The notes under the pieces: model-generated
Told to the model about the DNA's origin: nothing
What the model saw: only the letters and a program-made list of their open reading frames with translations
Database searches by the model: none
NCBI GenBank assembly: GCA_905178155.1
Contig: CAJINV010000001.1
Location: 9,135,865-9,199,864, forward strand
Reading direction: 5' to 3'
Length of the DNA: 64,000 bases
DNA from: Amoebophrya sp. A120
Taxonomy: Eukaryota; Sar; Dinophyceae; Syndiniales; Amoebophryaceae
Part shown: positions 55,423 through 64,000 of the stretch, in pieces
Layout: every line of letters begins with the position of its first letter
How positions within the stretch are numbered: position 1 is the stretch's first letter
Program-made: the position numbers and the translations under genes

Positions 55423-56459
55423 GGCCAAGTAATGAGAATCTACCAGTTTCGCATTTCGACGAATGAATTTCGACCTCCAAAACGACCTGAAGTCCGGTAA
55501 AAGAATTTCAATAAATATGAAGTTTCTGCGTACCCAGAACGAACTGAAAAAGTTTCAACAACGTGATCTGGAAGCGCACAAGAAACCGTTGTGCGGCCCG
55601 CGTCCAGATTAGCGGCCTCTGGAGTAGAGGGGTCGATGTTACTGCACTTTGACAGATCATCCGTCTTCGAAATAAAGAGGTCATGTGCCTGTAGATGAGT
55701 AAGTAGGAAATTATCACAACTGATCCTGTCAAAAACTCCTGGTGCACGAACTCGAACATAAGTACGTTCGAGCGGATCTTCAAAGAGTAAGTATGTGTCG
55801 ATCTCAAAGAGCAGCCGGATCATAACTCCACAAATTTGCTCCTGGTCGTTCAGTACAAGCTTTCTCTCGGTCGTAGGTCTGAGACGGATACTGCCTCATG
55901 ATGCAGCCAATGAAAGTGATCCAGATGTAAATTTAATGAGATCCGCAAATTTCATTGGTGCGTCGGGCGAGTAGTTGCTCGGTGCGCAAGATGGTCACGC
56001 CACATGTCATTTGAAATGCGATCGAAAAATTAATTGGTGTTTTTTGACGTCCTCTCTTGAGCCCTTTCAAGTCAATCGAAGGTAAAAAACCGAAGCAGCG
56101 TCACACTTTGTCACGACGTCCCATACTCTGGGGGTTGAACGACTTATATATTCATCTTGGAAGTATTTGTATTGCTTTGACGATTTTTATAGGTATAGCC
56201 CTGTAGTACAAACTTCTTGCGACTAACAAAAGGAGCACGCGGATCCTCAGAGGCTATTTCTGGAGATCGAAAAAATATACATCGAGTATTTTCTGAACCA
56301 GTTCTCATTAGTGGCGGTTGGCGTCACGGTACTATTTGATCCTTGTATAATTTGAATACCCTCACTAGCAAAGTTCACTTGACATCAAGAGCTTGACCTG
56401 ATTTATCACCACTCAGCTAGTATTAATTTTCTAAAAAAAGTCGTTGAGGCACGCTGCAG
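55423..56459. other. Intergenic
   Basis: A 127-codon minus-strand frame at 55440-55823 is not supported by motifs. Otherwise there is nothing to report. Confidence 0.4.
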
Positions 56460-58385
56460 TTGAAAATGACGAAGACAGGCGCGACCCTCGGGCGTCGTCC
56501 GACGAAAAATGGAGCACTGTTGTGCGTCGCATTTCTCTTTCTGCATCACGCGGAGGCGCTGAGCATGAACCAGGGTACGAGGCGCCCAAGAGAGAGGTTT
56601 CTGGCGGCTTCCTGGAGCTGGAGTTGCAGCTTTTTACCCGGTGGCTGTAAAAGGCGCCGCACTGATGCAACCGGGTCGTCAGGCGCCGGCGGTGCTGTCG
56701 GTTCCGCCTCGGATGCAGCAGCGGCTAGTGCCACTATTGCAGAACAAGGTGAAGTCGTTTCCGCAGGTGCGTCCTCTAGCGCTGCGGGTTCGGCACAGGC
56801 CACTGCTGATGCACCCTCGTCCACAGAGAAAAAGCCGGGGTACAAAGGCGCGCCTTTGCAATACCACCAGATTTTGGGAAAAAACGGAGACTCGCCGCGC
56901 TGCCTCAACGGGGAACCCGCGGGCTACTTTACCGAAGTCGTAGACGACAAGGAGAAGCTTGCTGCCAAACTTGCGAACGGCTTGTTGATCGAACTGGAGG
57001 GAGGGGGCTGGTGCGGGGACAAAGGCGGTGACGTATTGACCGACTGCGCAGAGCGCGCGGGCAAGACGTGGAAAACAGGGGAAACAGGGTACGGCAGCGC
57101 AGTGCCGACGTCGTGGGAACAGTTCGACCGTAAAGCGAAAGTGATGGAAACAGTCGAGAGGGAGAACCACACGCGCTACGCCTTCAAGGATTCGTGGGCG
57201 GAGCGTTTCTTCTACGTCTACGTGCCATACTGCGACGGAACGGCGTTCACTGGCGATTTGAAGGATCCGGTAACGGCCACCGATGGTACTGAGATGCATT
57301 TTCACGGCAAACGCATCCTGGACAGTGTCATGGCGGAACTCGCGGACCGTTTCTTTGCGCCGCCGTTTGTGCGCACGATCGAGACCCTCCCGCCGAAGGA
57401 GGAGGCAGTGCCAAACGAGTACTATCTCGGAGCTGGAAACGGCAGTGCGGCGCGCGTGATCTTGTACGGGCATTCCGCCGGAGGCCTGGCCACGTTCTAC
57501 GCGATTGACCGAGTAAACGCCATGCTGCAGGAGTATTGGACCGCCGCCCACCAAACTCCCGAGGTCAGCATGGAACCCAAACCGCTTGTTGTGCGCGGTG
57601 CGTCGCAGTCTGGATTCTTTGTTCAGACACCGGCAGTGTTTGGCGATGGAAATACTGAAAATGTCTTTGGTAGGTCGATGGAGCGGCTGATGGAAGCGGT
57701 CAACGGTTACGATTCTTTGAACGACAAATGCCTGCAAAAGTTTCCAGACGACAAGAAGAAGTGTTTGCACCTCCAGTATTTCGGCGACCTGCTTGAATCG
57801 CCGATGTTCGTCATGCAGAGTAAGTACGACCAGTCAGAAATCGACTACTTTTTGACTGCCAAGTGCGCCTTTTGGTCGAACGAAGTCTGTGTCAATCCGC
57901 AAGTGCCGGATTCTATCGAAGATATTAATAATTATGATTGGCTTCCTGCCACTGGGAGCGACGTGATCAAGTGGGTGCAGACTTTCCGGTTTCCTGGTAC
58001 CCAGTCGACGAACATAGAGGAACAGTGGTGGAAGAACTCGGCGAATCCCAAACGTGACTACAAGGATTGGAACCTGGATTGCTGCTTTTTTCACGAGCTT
58101 GCCACGATCAAGAATCTGTTCCAGCTGCACATGCACCAGAGCGAAAAGATGACGCAGAAGCGCAACGAGCGCGGCCAGCCGCAGCACAGCCATTTCTATC
58201 TGGACTGCATCGCACACACGGTATTGGGTATGGATCCCAAGCACCCCTCCTCCCAGGTGAACGGACAGACGATGGACGAGGCGTTCGTGCTCTGGGGAAT
58301 GGACGAGAATGCCGTGGTGCAAGTCATCGACGAAAAGGAGTGGAAGCCTTCCGATGCGGAAAAGACGTGCGTTCGTGCGCCTTAA
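56460..58385 (+). CDS. Secreted pectinacetylesterase/Notum-family hydrolase
   Basis: Single exon, 641 residues, about 400 of them matching the PAE/Notum alpha/beta hydrolase fold. From an internal Met the N-terminus has a hydrophobic segment (ALLCVAFLFLHHAEALS) that fits a signal peptide, followed by a low-complexity Ala/Ser region. The domain shows LLIELEGGGWCGDK (oxyanion region), the nucleophile elbow YGHSAGGLATFY with catalytic Ser, GASQSGFF and, near the C-terminus, HSHFYLDCIAHTV, where the catalytic His is expected. Many cysteines are compatible with disulfides. Plant members deacetylate pectin and animal Notum removes palmitoleate from Wnt; the substrate here is unknown. Confidence 0.85.
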   Translation: MKMTKTGATLGRRPTKNGALLCVAFLFLHHAEALSMNQGTRRPRERFLAASWSWSCSFLPGGCKRRRTDATGSSGAGGAVGSASDAAAASATIAEQGEVVSAGASSSAAGSAQATADAPSSTEKKPGYKGAPLQYHQILGKNGDSPRCLNGEPAGYFTEVVDDKEKLAAKLANGLLIELEGGGWCGDKGGDVLTDCAERAGKTWKTGETGYGSAVPTSWEQFDRKAKVMETVERENHTRYAFKDSWAERFFYVYVPYCDGTAFTGDLKDPVTATDGTEMHFHGKRILDSVMAELADRFFAPPFVRTIETLPPKEEAVPNEYYLGAGNGSAARVILYGHSAGGLATFYAIDRVNAMLQEYWTAAHQTPEVSMEPKPLVVRGASQSGFFVQTPAVFGDGNTENVFGRSMERLMEAVNGYDSLNDKCLQKFPDDKKKCLHLQYFGDLLESPMFVMQSKYDQSEIDYFLTAKCAFWSNEVCVNPQVPDSIEDINNYDWLPATGSDVIKWVQTFRFPGTQSTNIEEQWWKNSANPKRDYKDWNLDCCFFHELATIKNLFQLHMHQSEKMTQKRNERGQPQHSHFYLDCIAHTVLGMDPKHPSSQVNGQTMDEAFVLWGMDENAVVQVIDEKEWKPSDAEKTCVRAP

Positions 58386-60308
58386 TAAGCGCCTCCACCG
58401 GAGCCATCGTCGGACAGTCCGCTGCACGCTGAGGACTCACGGAGTTGCTCCATTTAACTATTATTTTCAGTGTGATGTGAAAAAAAATGAAAACGACTAT
58501 ACGGTCGAAGAATAGCAACGCGCAGGTAGTCAAACCAGACTTCCGCGCGCCTTATTACCGGGAAGAATCATATTTGTTATGTGGTAGATGTATGATTTGT
58601 TATTGAGCCGTCCCCAATCTTTGATGTGTAAAAAAAGTAAATCACTATTGTTAAAACGAAAACTACCACACAAAACGGAATCGCACTGCGCCAAACACTG
58701 AGTTGACGACGACTTCAGCGGTCTACTAGCAGTGAATAGCAAAAAACGGGTAGTCAAACCAGACTCCCGCTCGCCTTATTTGTCGACCTTGGAAAACCAT
58801 ATGTGTATGTGTTACTGTTATCAGGTGAAGCACATGAATCGGGTGTTGGTAGATGTATGATTTAGGTCATCATTGAGAACCCAAATAACTTAGATGTTTA
58901 CAGTGAACTAAAAAAATCATTTTCAAACGAAGATGCGAAAAGGACATGCAACGAAGCACACACCGCGCATTAAAGGGTGAAGTTTTTCGCGGCTGGGTAA
59001 TCAGTTGAACCAGGAACGCGGTTCGTGGTTGCCAGCTCGCGCAAAAATCAATATTAAGAAACGAATTGGACGGGGTGGACATTGATTGTACCGCCTACCT
59101 CCTATTCCGAAACAAAAGTAGAACGCAACACGATATCTGAACACATAATTCTACTACATGATCGTGATAATTCACGATGATAACACTAGGGCCTATCTTT
59201 GGCACTGCGTACATTCAGAAGTTGCACGAGCGCGAGGACTTCCATGTTGATGTTCCTCGTGCCGTCTGCTAATACAGGCACGCACTGAATATGTCTCCGT
59301 ATAAGTACAGAGAAATGCGGTAGTCGCGTAGTCTCGATGATGAAGCGTGTGTTTTTATGGTCCTGGCTCGCCTGATAGTGTTTTCTTTTTCTTCAACACT
59401 ATCAAAGAACGCATTGTTTTTATGCTCTGAGTGCTAACATTGGTGGAAAGAAGGAGGAAACATCATGTAGTTCATAAAAGCATACATAGCATGCACTTCA
59501 TGATTGAATACCGGAATTATCCGGTCTTCTGCAAGACAGTGTGACCTGCGAAAGACGTTTTGTTCCATGCGGCAACCAAAATCTTCCGGATCCGCTGAAA
59601 AAAAGTTCTGTGGCAGAGGGCCAGCTTGTGTTTCGTTCTGCCAGCTATTCTCTGCGTGGTAAGCCGGTTCTTTGTCCAAGTTGAGGTCTTACTTGGTCTA
59701 CCACCGTCTAGCTTTACTGAGCAGCGTGCAATGCATGTCGAGAAAACCCACTGCTGTGGAACTAGCAGTTTGAAACTTTTGAATTTTGCTAGAAATCCAA
59801 TAGCAAAACACGATCTTTTTTTCCGTTCTACCTCTTTTGGATCACCCTCTCTGAAAGCAAGTAGGAGTGCACGAGAAAATACATACAAATTGACAAGAAG
59901 CTGCATGCTCTAACTAAGGTGAAGAACCGTGCGTGATCTGCAGGTTCAACATAAGCAGTCTCTTTGCACCATTGCTCACGAATTTACTTTCTCTATTTGT
60001 TCTTTTCAGCGACCGACAATAGCTTTTTAGCAACGACGCGCATTCTAGCCCTACGTAACTTTGCTCTTGAAATTAGGGATTTTGTTCACACATTAGATAT
60101 GATTCCACGACACTGGACCTGAATGTAAAAGCTGGTCCTTTGTCTACACGTATTGGCGACTCTGTGTACGCGATTTTTGGAACGCTAGCGACGTCAACAT
60201 AGGCTACTTTCTTTTCGTATCAACTTTATTTTTACCGACTGTTCTTACTTTTGCTTTAGAATTCAGAAGATTCGCCGGACTTCTTACTGAAGACAAACAT
60301 ATTTCATC
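58386..60308. other. Intergenic with a duplicated 3' segment
   Basis: No exon is supported over about 1.9 kb. The two related segments listed separately lie at its left side. Frames at 59434-59913 overlap on both strands and look random. Confidence 0.5.
58526..58886. repeat. Diverged tandem duplication
   Basis: The phrase gtagtcaaaccagacttccg at 58526 returns at 58750 with a few substitutions (gtagtcaaaccagactcccg), and ggtagatgtatgattt occurs in both copies (around 58580 and 58848). The two units are about 224 bp apart and have unequal insertions. Confidence 0.75.
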
Positions 60309-61847
60309 ATGTCGGCCCAAGGGCTCCCCGCGCATATTTTAACCCTGTTCGGGCCAAGACCACCAGCGGAACCGCTTCCGCCCAGCACCACATGCCATCG
60401 TATAAAACGCGGCATGACGGGGGTCGCAGACTTCATGGGCGAGTTCGAAGACACGGAACCACCAGCAAAGGGCGTGTAAAAAAATTTTTTTTTGTTTGCT
60501 TCTATGTCCCCAGCATTGATTGGTTTAGAGTGTTTCCTTTAGACCTTCTTTACTGGCACTTGTTGGAAACTGTGCACGACGCTGACGGGCTCTTTTGTTG
60601 TACCGAGATTAGTGGGACGGAACAGAACATATGCGCCAACAGCGGTATGGGACCAGAGACGCAAGCATTAGTATGGAACATGAATTTCCCCAATTACTAC
60701 ACAGCTACGAAGCGCCCCGGGACATGAAGCTGCGCAAGCTCAAGGAAAAATTCGAGAATCATTTGAAAAAGATAGCAGATCTGAGAAACGAGTACGATCC
60801 CATGAACATCAAAAACGCGACCGACGACCCACTAAAAACCGTGTTTGTGGCACGAATTTCCTACGACACCTCGGAGAAGAAGCTGCGCCGCGAGTTCGAG
60901 CAATACGGGGCTATCCACAAGTATTTATTTCGCGACGATAGTTTTTGTTTTCTACGCAGTATTCTCTAAGCTCTTAAGCAGACATTTACTCGCAGAAAAC
61001 TCGACAGTGCCCAGACAGTATCTCGCCCACCTAGAGGCGAGCACACATGTTGTTTTCTACGCCGCTGGTCTCATCATGTCATCGTGATGTAGCTTCGTGC
61101 TAGCTTTGATTTTTTTATCGATGTAAAAATCATCAGGATCAAGATGGTCTTCGACACGAAGTCTGGCAAACCCCGCGGTTACGCTTTCATAGAGTACGAA
61201 GACGAGCGTGACGCGAAGAAAGCTTACAAGGACGGCGACGGCCGCAAAATCGATGGGCGAAGGGTCATGGTGGACATCGAGCGAGGAAGTATTTTGGATT
61301 TTTTTGTCCATACCTTCACGCGGCTTATGTCGGTAGATCAATATTTATTGTGCACAAAGTGAGACACCAGCAGCACTACACGAGCATAATATCCTACCAA
61401 GAAAAAATAAAAGATTATTTATCATGTTCTTTCCGCAACAAATAACCTGCAGGAACAAGCGAAGGGTGGTTTCCGCGCCGACTCGGTGGCGGCCGCGGCA
61501 GCGGGAGAAAACCGAAGGGCGACAAGGCCAAGAAGCTCGCTGAGCTCTCCAAGGGCGGCGACGACAAGGAGAAGGATCGCGACCGCAAGCGCGACCGGGA
61601 GCGGGAACGGGATCGCGACCGGAAGGAGAAGGACGGGCGCGACCGCGAGCGCGACCGAGAGCGGGAGAGGGAGAGGGAACGACGCGACCGCAGCGAGTAC
61701 GACGCGCCGCGGGACCGCGAAAGGGAAAGAGAGCGCCGGGGGGACGACCGCGACCGAAGAGGGGGTGGAGGTGGAGATTACAAGCGGGGTCGGGACGACC
61801 GCGAAGATCCCCGGGACGATAGGAAGAAGAGAAGGCGGGAGGACTGA
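60309..61847 (+). CDS. SNRNP70: U1 snRNP 70 kDa protein
   Basis: Exons 60309-60473, 60643-60920, 61137-61288 and 61453-61847 encode 329 residues, with phases 0, 2 and 1 all matching. The N-terminus [11 protein letters not shown] and FMGEFED corresponds to the U1-70K tail. The RRM carries [20 protein letters not shown] (RNP2) and [12 protein letters not shown] (RNP1), followed by [12 protein letters not shown]. The hallmark [18 protein letters not shown] comes directly after the last splice, then a long Arg-Asp/Arg-Glu tail (RDRERERD...). It binds stem-loop I of U1 snRNA and helps define 5' splice sites. The last exon has no Met and is easily missed. The first acceptor (CAG at 60640-60642) is the least certain. 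It is notable in a genome that must also remove non-GT-AG introners. Confidence 0.93.
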
Positions 61848-62541
61848 GGCCGCTGTGTTTGTTGGAAAGAACAAATTTGAAACGGAATTTTTCTTTTCAA
61901 ACATTGAGTACAAGTTTTATTTTTCAAACACTAACGCACACACGGATGTCGTGACCACGGAGGATCCATGATGTCATAATCTAACGAAGATCTGTGCCGA
62001 GTTAGGTTTGTTGGCTCGCGACAATGTCCGAAAGAACGGAGAAAAGAAGCGGATTTTTTCTTCGCCAGACTCTCGCGGTCTTTACGGTGCAGACCTCAAC
62101 GCTCAAAGCTACGATCACTGTTTTCGCTTGTCGGCTGCATGAAATTTTTATCTGGTTCCGAATCGCCGCTCCTATTTTCTAATCGACCAAAGAAGGTCTC
62201 GGATTTGGCTGTTTTCTTTTTAATCATCATCATGGATTATTACGTTGTTTTTAAACCTCTAGTATGATCCGTTCTGAACTTTTCATGCTTAGAACGCAAA
62301 GCTGCTGGACTTCGGAACAATTGATAATTATCCAGGCATTGTGAATTAGGTTTGGAACAAGGAGCATTCCAGTCTTGAGTTAAGTTTTTCTGGCTACGTC
62401 CGCTATAAACACAATTGCGTGCTATGATCATGACGACAGCCTTTACAAAGCGTCCCGTACTACCAAAACGCGACGTCGCCCACGACGCACAATAATCACA
62501 TCCTTGAAAACAAGTACAGAAGTACCGAACAAATCGCAAAA
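61848..62541. other. Intergenic
   Basis: Spacer between U1-70K and the nucleoporin gene; nothing is recognised. Confidence 0.4.
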
Positions 62542-64000
62542 ATGGTCTTTCAGCAGAACCCGCTGCAGCAAGGCGTGCTGAAGGCGGAGGTGCATCCTCC
62601 GCGGCACGCCCAGGCGATCAATCGGCAGCTGGAGAAACAAGTCCCCGTCCTCGGCGTTAAGCGGGCCATTCGTGGCGGGAGCCGGAACCCGATCTTTTAC
62701 GCGCAAGAGACCGTGTCCGGCCTCCAGAAGGAGCTGTGTGAAGACCTGCACGACCAATACGCGTTGTTCCGCCAGGAAACGGGGCCGCTATTCACAAAGA
62801 ATTTCAGAAATCGAAACACGGAGCAGGCGGTGAAGTTACTCACCGGCTTCAGTGAGGAACTCTACAAGACGTTTCACACAGCGAGAGATGCGGTAGGTTT
62901 TTTTTCGTGCTTCAATTGCATTTCTTGATTTTTGTTTCACTCTGACACCGTACGTTATAATTCGACTTTCACATGGATGCTGTACCGCCAACGTAGACTA
63001 GAGTCGCCGAAGAATCTTATCGTTTTCAACCTAACACCAACAGCTTCGGCGCGCCATCCACGACCTGGCGCCGCGCACCCAGGTGAGCCCGAACCGGACC
63101 GCGAGCCGCAAGCCGCCGCTGACAGGTACCACGGTCTTGAGCAGCAGCAGCCGGAGCTGTACCCCAGAGCAGCTGCAGATTCTGCAACAGGAAGAGCAGG
63201 GTCTCGTCCTCGGATTGGCGTACTGGGAGCTCGCGCACATCTTGCTTTTCGACCTGTACGCAGAGCACCAGGTCCCCCTGCTGATTGCGAAGTGGTACAC
63301 GCGGCACTACTTGGATGAGTTTCTCCTCTACGGGAGGCAACCCGCCGACAAGTGGGCGCTGGTGATCCAGTTGATTCAGCTGGACTTGAAAGACGAAGCG
63401 CTGGGCTGTCTGAAGGAGCTCGCGGAAGAGGAACAAAACATCCGCGTGGTCCAGCAGGGCGGGAGGAACAACAATTACGCGCTGTCTCCGGGGGTGATGA
63501 GTAACGGAAGTAGCGGGGTAATTATAAATAATGCGGACAAAACGGACACAGAAAAGGATATCGAGGTGCTGATCGAGGTGATACAGCAAACGCTCACGCA
63601 CAAGCAGACTTTCGACGCGGTCGTGCGGGAGGGCCAGGACCCCTTTTCCGGAAACAAGGACTTTTTCCTCATCTCCGCCACGGAGCGCTACTGGCAGATG
63701 CGCGCCGCGCAGCAGGAGATCGCCCGGGACCGGCTGATGGATGTGTGCACGGAGCCCGCGAAGGAACTGCTTTCCATCTACGCCGGCGAGCGAGTCACGG
63801 CAACCAGCTGGGTGCAGCAGCTGCTGTTTCGCTACTTGTGGCAGAAAGTCGAGGTCGTGCCCGGGATGAGTCTTGCGACCGCGAAAAGCGTATACTTTGC
63901 TTTTGGGTTACAGAAAGGATTTTTATTCGCATATTTGTTCATCTTTCGTGCATGCCGAAGTTGGTTGCAAGTGCAACTACGATCGAATGATTTTTGTGGC
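62542..64000 (+). CDS. NUP85: Nup85-like scaffold nucleoporin, partial
   Basis: Exon 1 is 62542-62892 and exon 2 starts at 63044 after a GT-AG intron, joining FHTARDA to LRRAIHDLAPRTQ. The frame stays open past 63880, where a GT at 63890 may start another intron, and the gene leaves the window. The helical repeat pattern fits the Nup85/Nup75 solenoid: LAYWELAHILLFDLYAEHQ, KWALVIQLIQLDLKDEALGC, then a linker, ERYWQMRAAQQ, and LLSIYAGERVTATSWVQQLL with FRYLW. In the family, the second segment is the W..V..L.L.G....A turn and the last is the conserved helix preceding the crown. Nup85 belongs to the Y-complex of the nuclear pore. Assignment rests on motif order only; Nup93/Nic96 is the alternative. 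Confidence 0.6.

Noticed and set aside
55440-55823. 127-codon minus-strand open frame
   Set aside because: No motif, no homologue recognised, and no splice context; it lies downstream of the DUF1275 gene and may be chance.
59434-59913. Overlapping frames on both strands
   Set aside because: No motifs, no codon trend, and no splice partners.
61486-61971. Ala/Thr/Arg-rich frame over the U1-70K tail
   Set aside because: It is another frame of the Arg-Asp repeat exon; the true frame continues the RRM exons with [10 protein letters not shown].

Overview
This window is nuclear DNA of a eukaryotic protist. Most genes are split by short introns (roughly 100-250 nt), nearly all with GT-AG borders, and there are no operons or Shine-Dalgarno sites. 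The gene content (selenoprotein W, RIIAD1-type ciliary protein, type 1 methionine aminopeptidase with zinc finger, U1-70K, ALG2, a Nup85-like protein), several locally amplified orphan families, and introns that are themselves transposon-like elements together suggest an alveolate. A dinoflagellate relative is my best guess, and a parasitic syndinian such as Amoebophrya, which is known for introner elements, fits best. That assignment is inference.

Layout. 1-3.4 kb: a large partial beta-propeller/solenoid-like protein (minus). 4.2-4.7 kb: a two-exon selenoprotein W gene with an in-frame TGA (minus). 5.7-7.8 kb: an orphan four-exon gene (minus). 8.4-10.4 kb: a RIIAD1 homologue whose 85 codons are interrupted by two terminal-inverted-repeat elements, one of which carries a nested retroinsert (minus). 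11.0-17.7 kb: two tandem paralogues of an unknown family, the second carrying an introner with GT-AG borders (minus). 18.0-19.5 kb: methionine aminopeptidase 1 (minus). 20.4-22.9 kb: a low-complexity protein in at least six exons (minus). 22.9-25.6 kb: a gene-poor block with a sharp AT-rich island between GC-rich flanks. 25.7-29.3 kb: a long coiled-coil protein, again with an introner in its coding region (plus). 30.1-42.0 kb: four tandem genes of a modular orphan family in which nearly every intron is phase 1 (plus). 42.3-52.4 kb: three tandem RING proteins with signal peptides and C-terminal membrane segments, with ALG2 between the first two (plus). 53.2-55.4 kb: a DUF1275/YoaK-like membrane protein. 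56.5-58.4 kb: a secreted pectinacetylesterase/Notum-type hydrolase. 60.3-61.8 kb: U1-70K. 62.5 kb to the end: a Nup85-like nucleoporin, partial.

Two themes stand out. First, three inserted elements with terminal inverted repeats and target-site duplications lie inside reading frames, and in each case removing the element plus one duplication restores a continuous protein. Two families leave no usable in-frame GT-AG pair, while the third uses its duplicated target as the 3' splice site. Second, three unrelated orphan families have each been expanded in tandem here.
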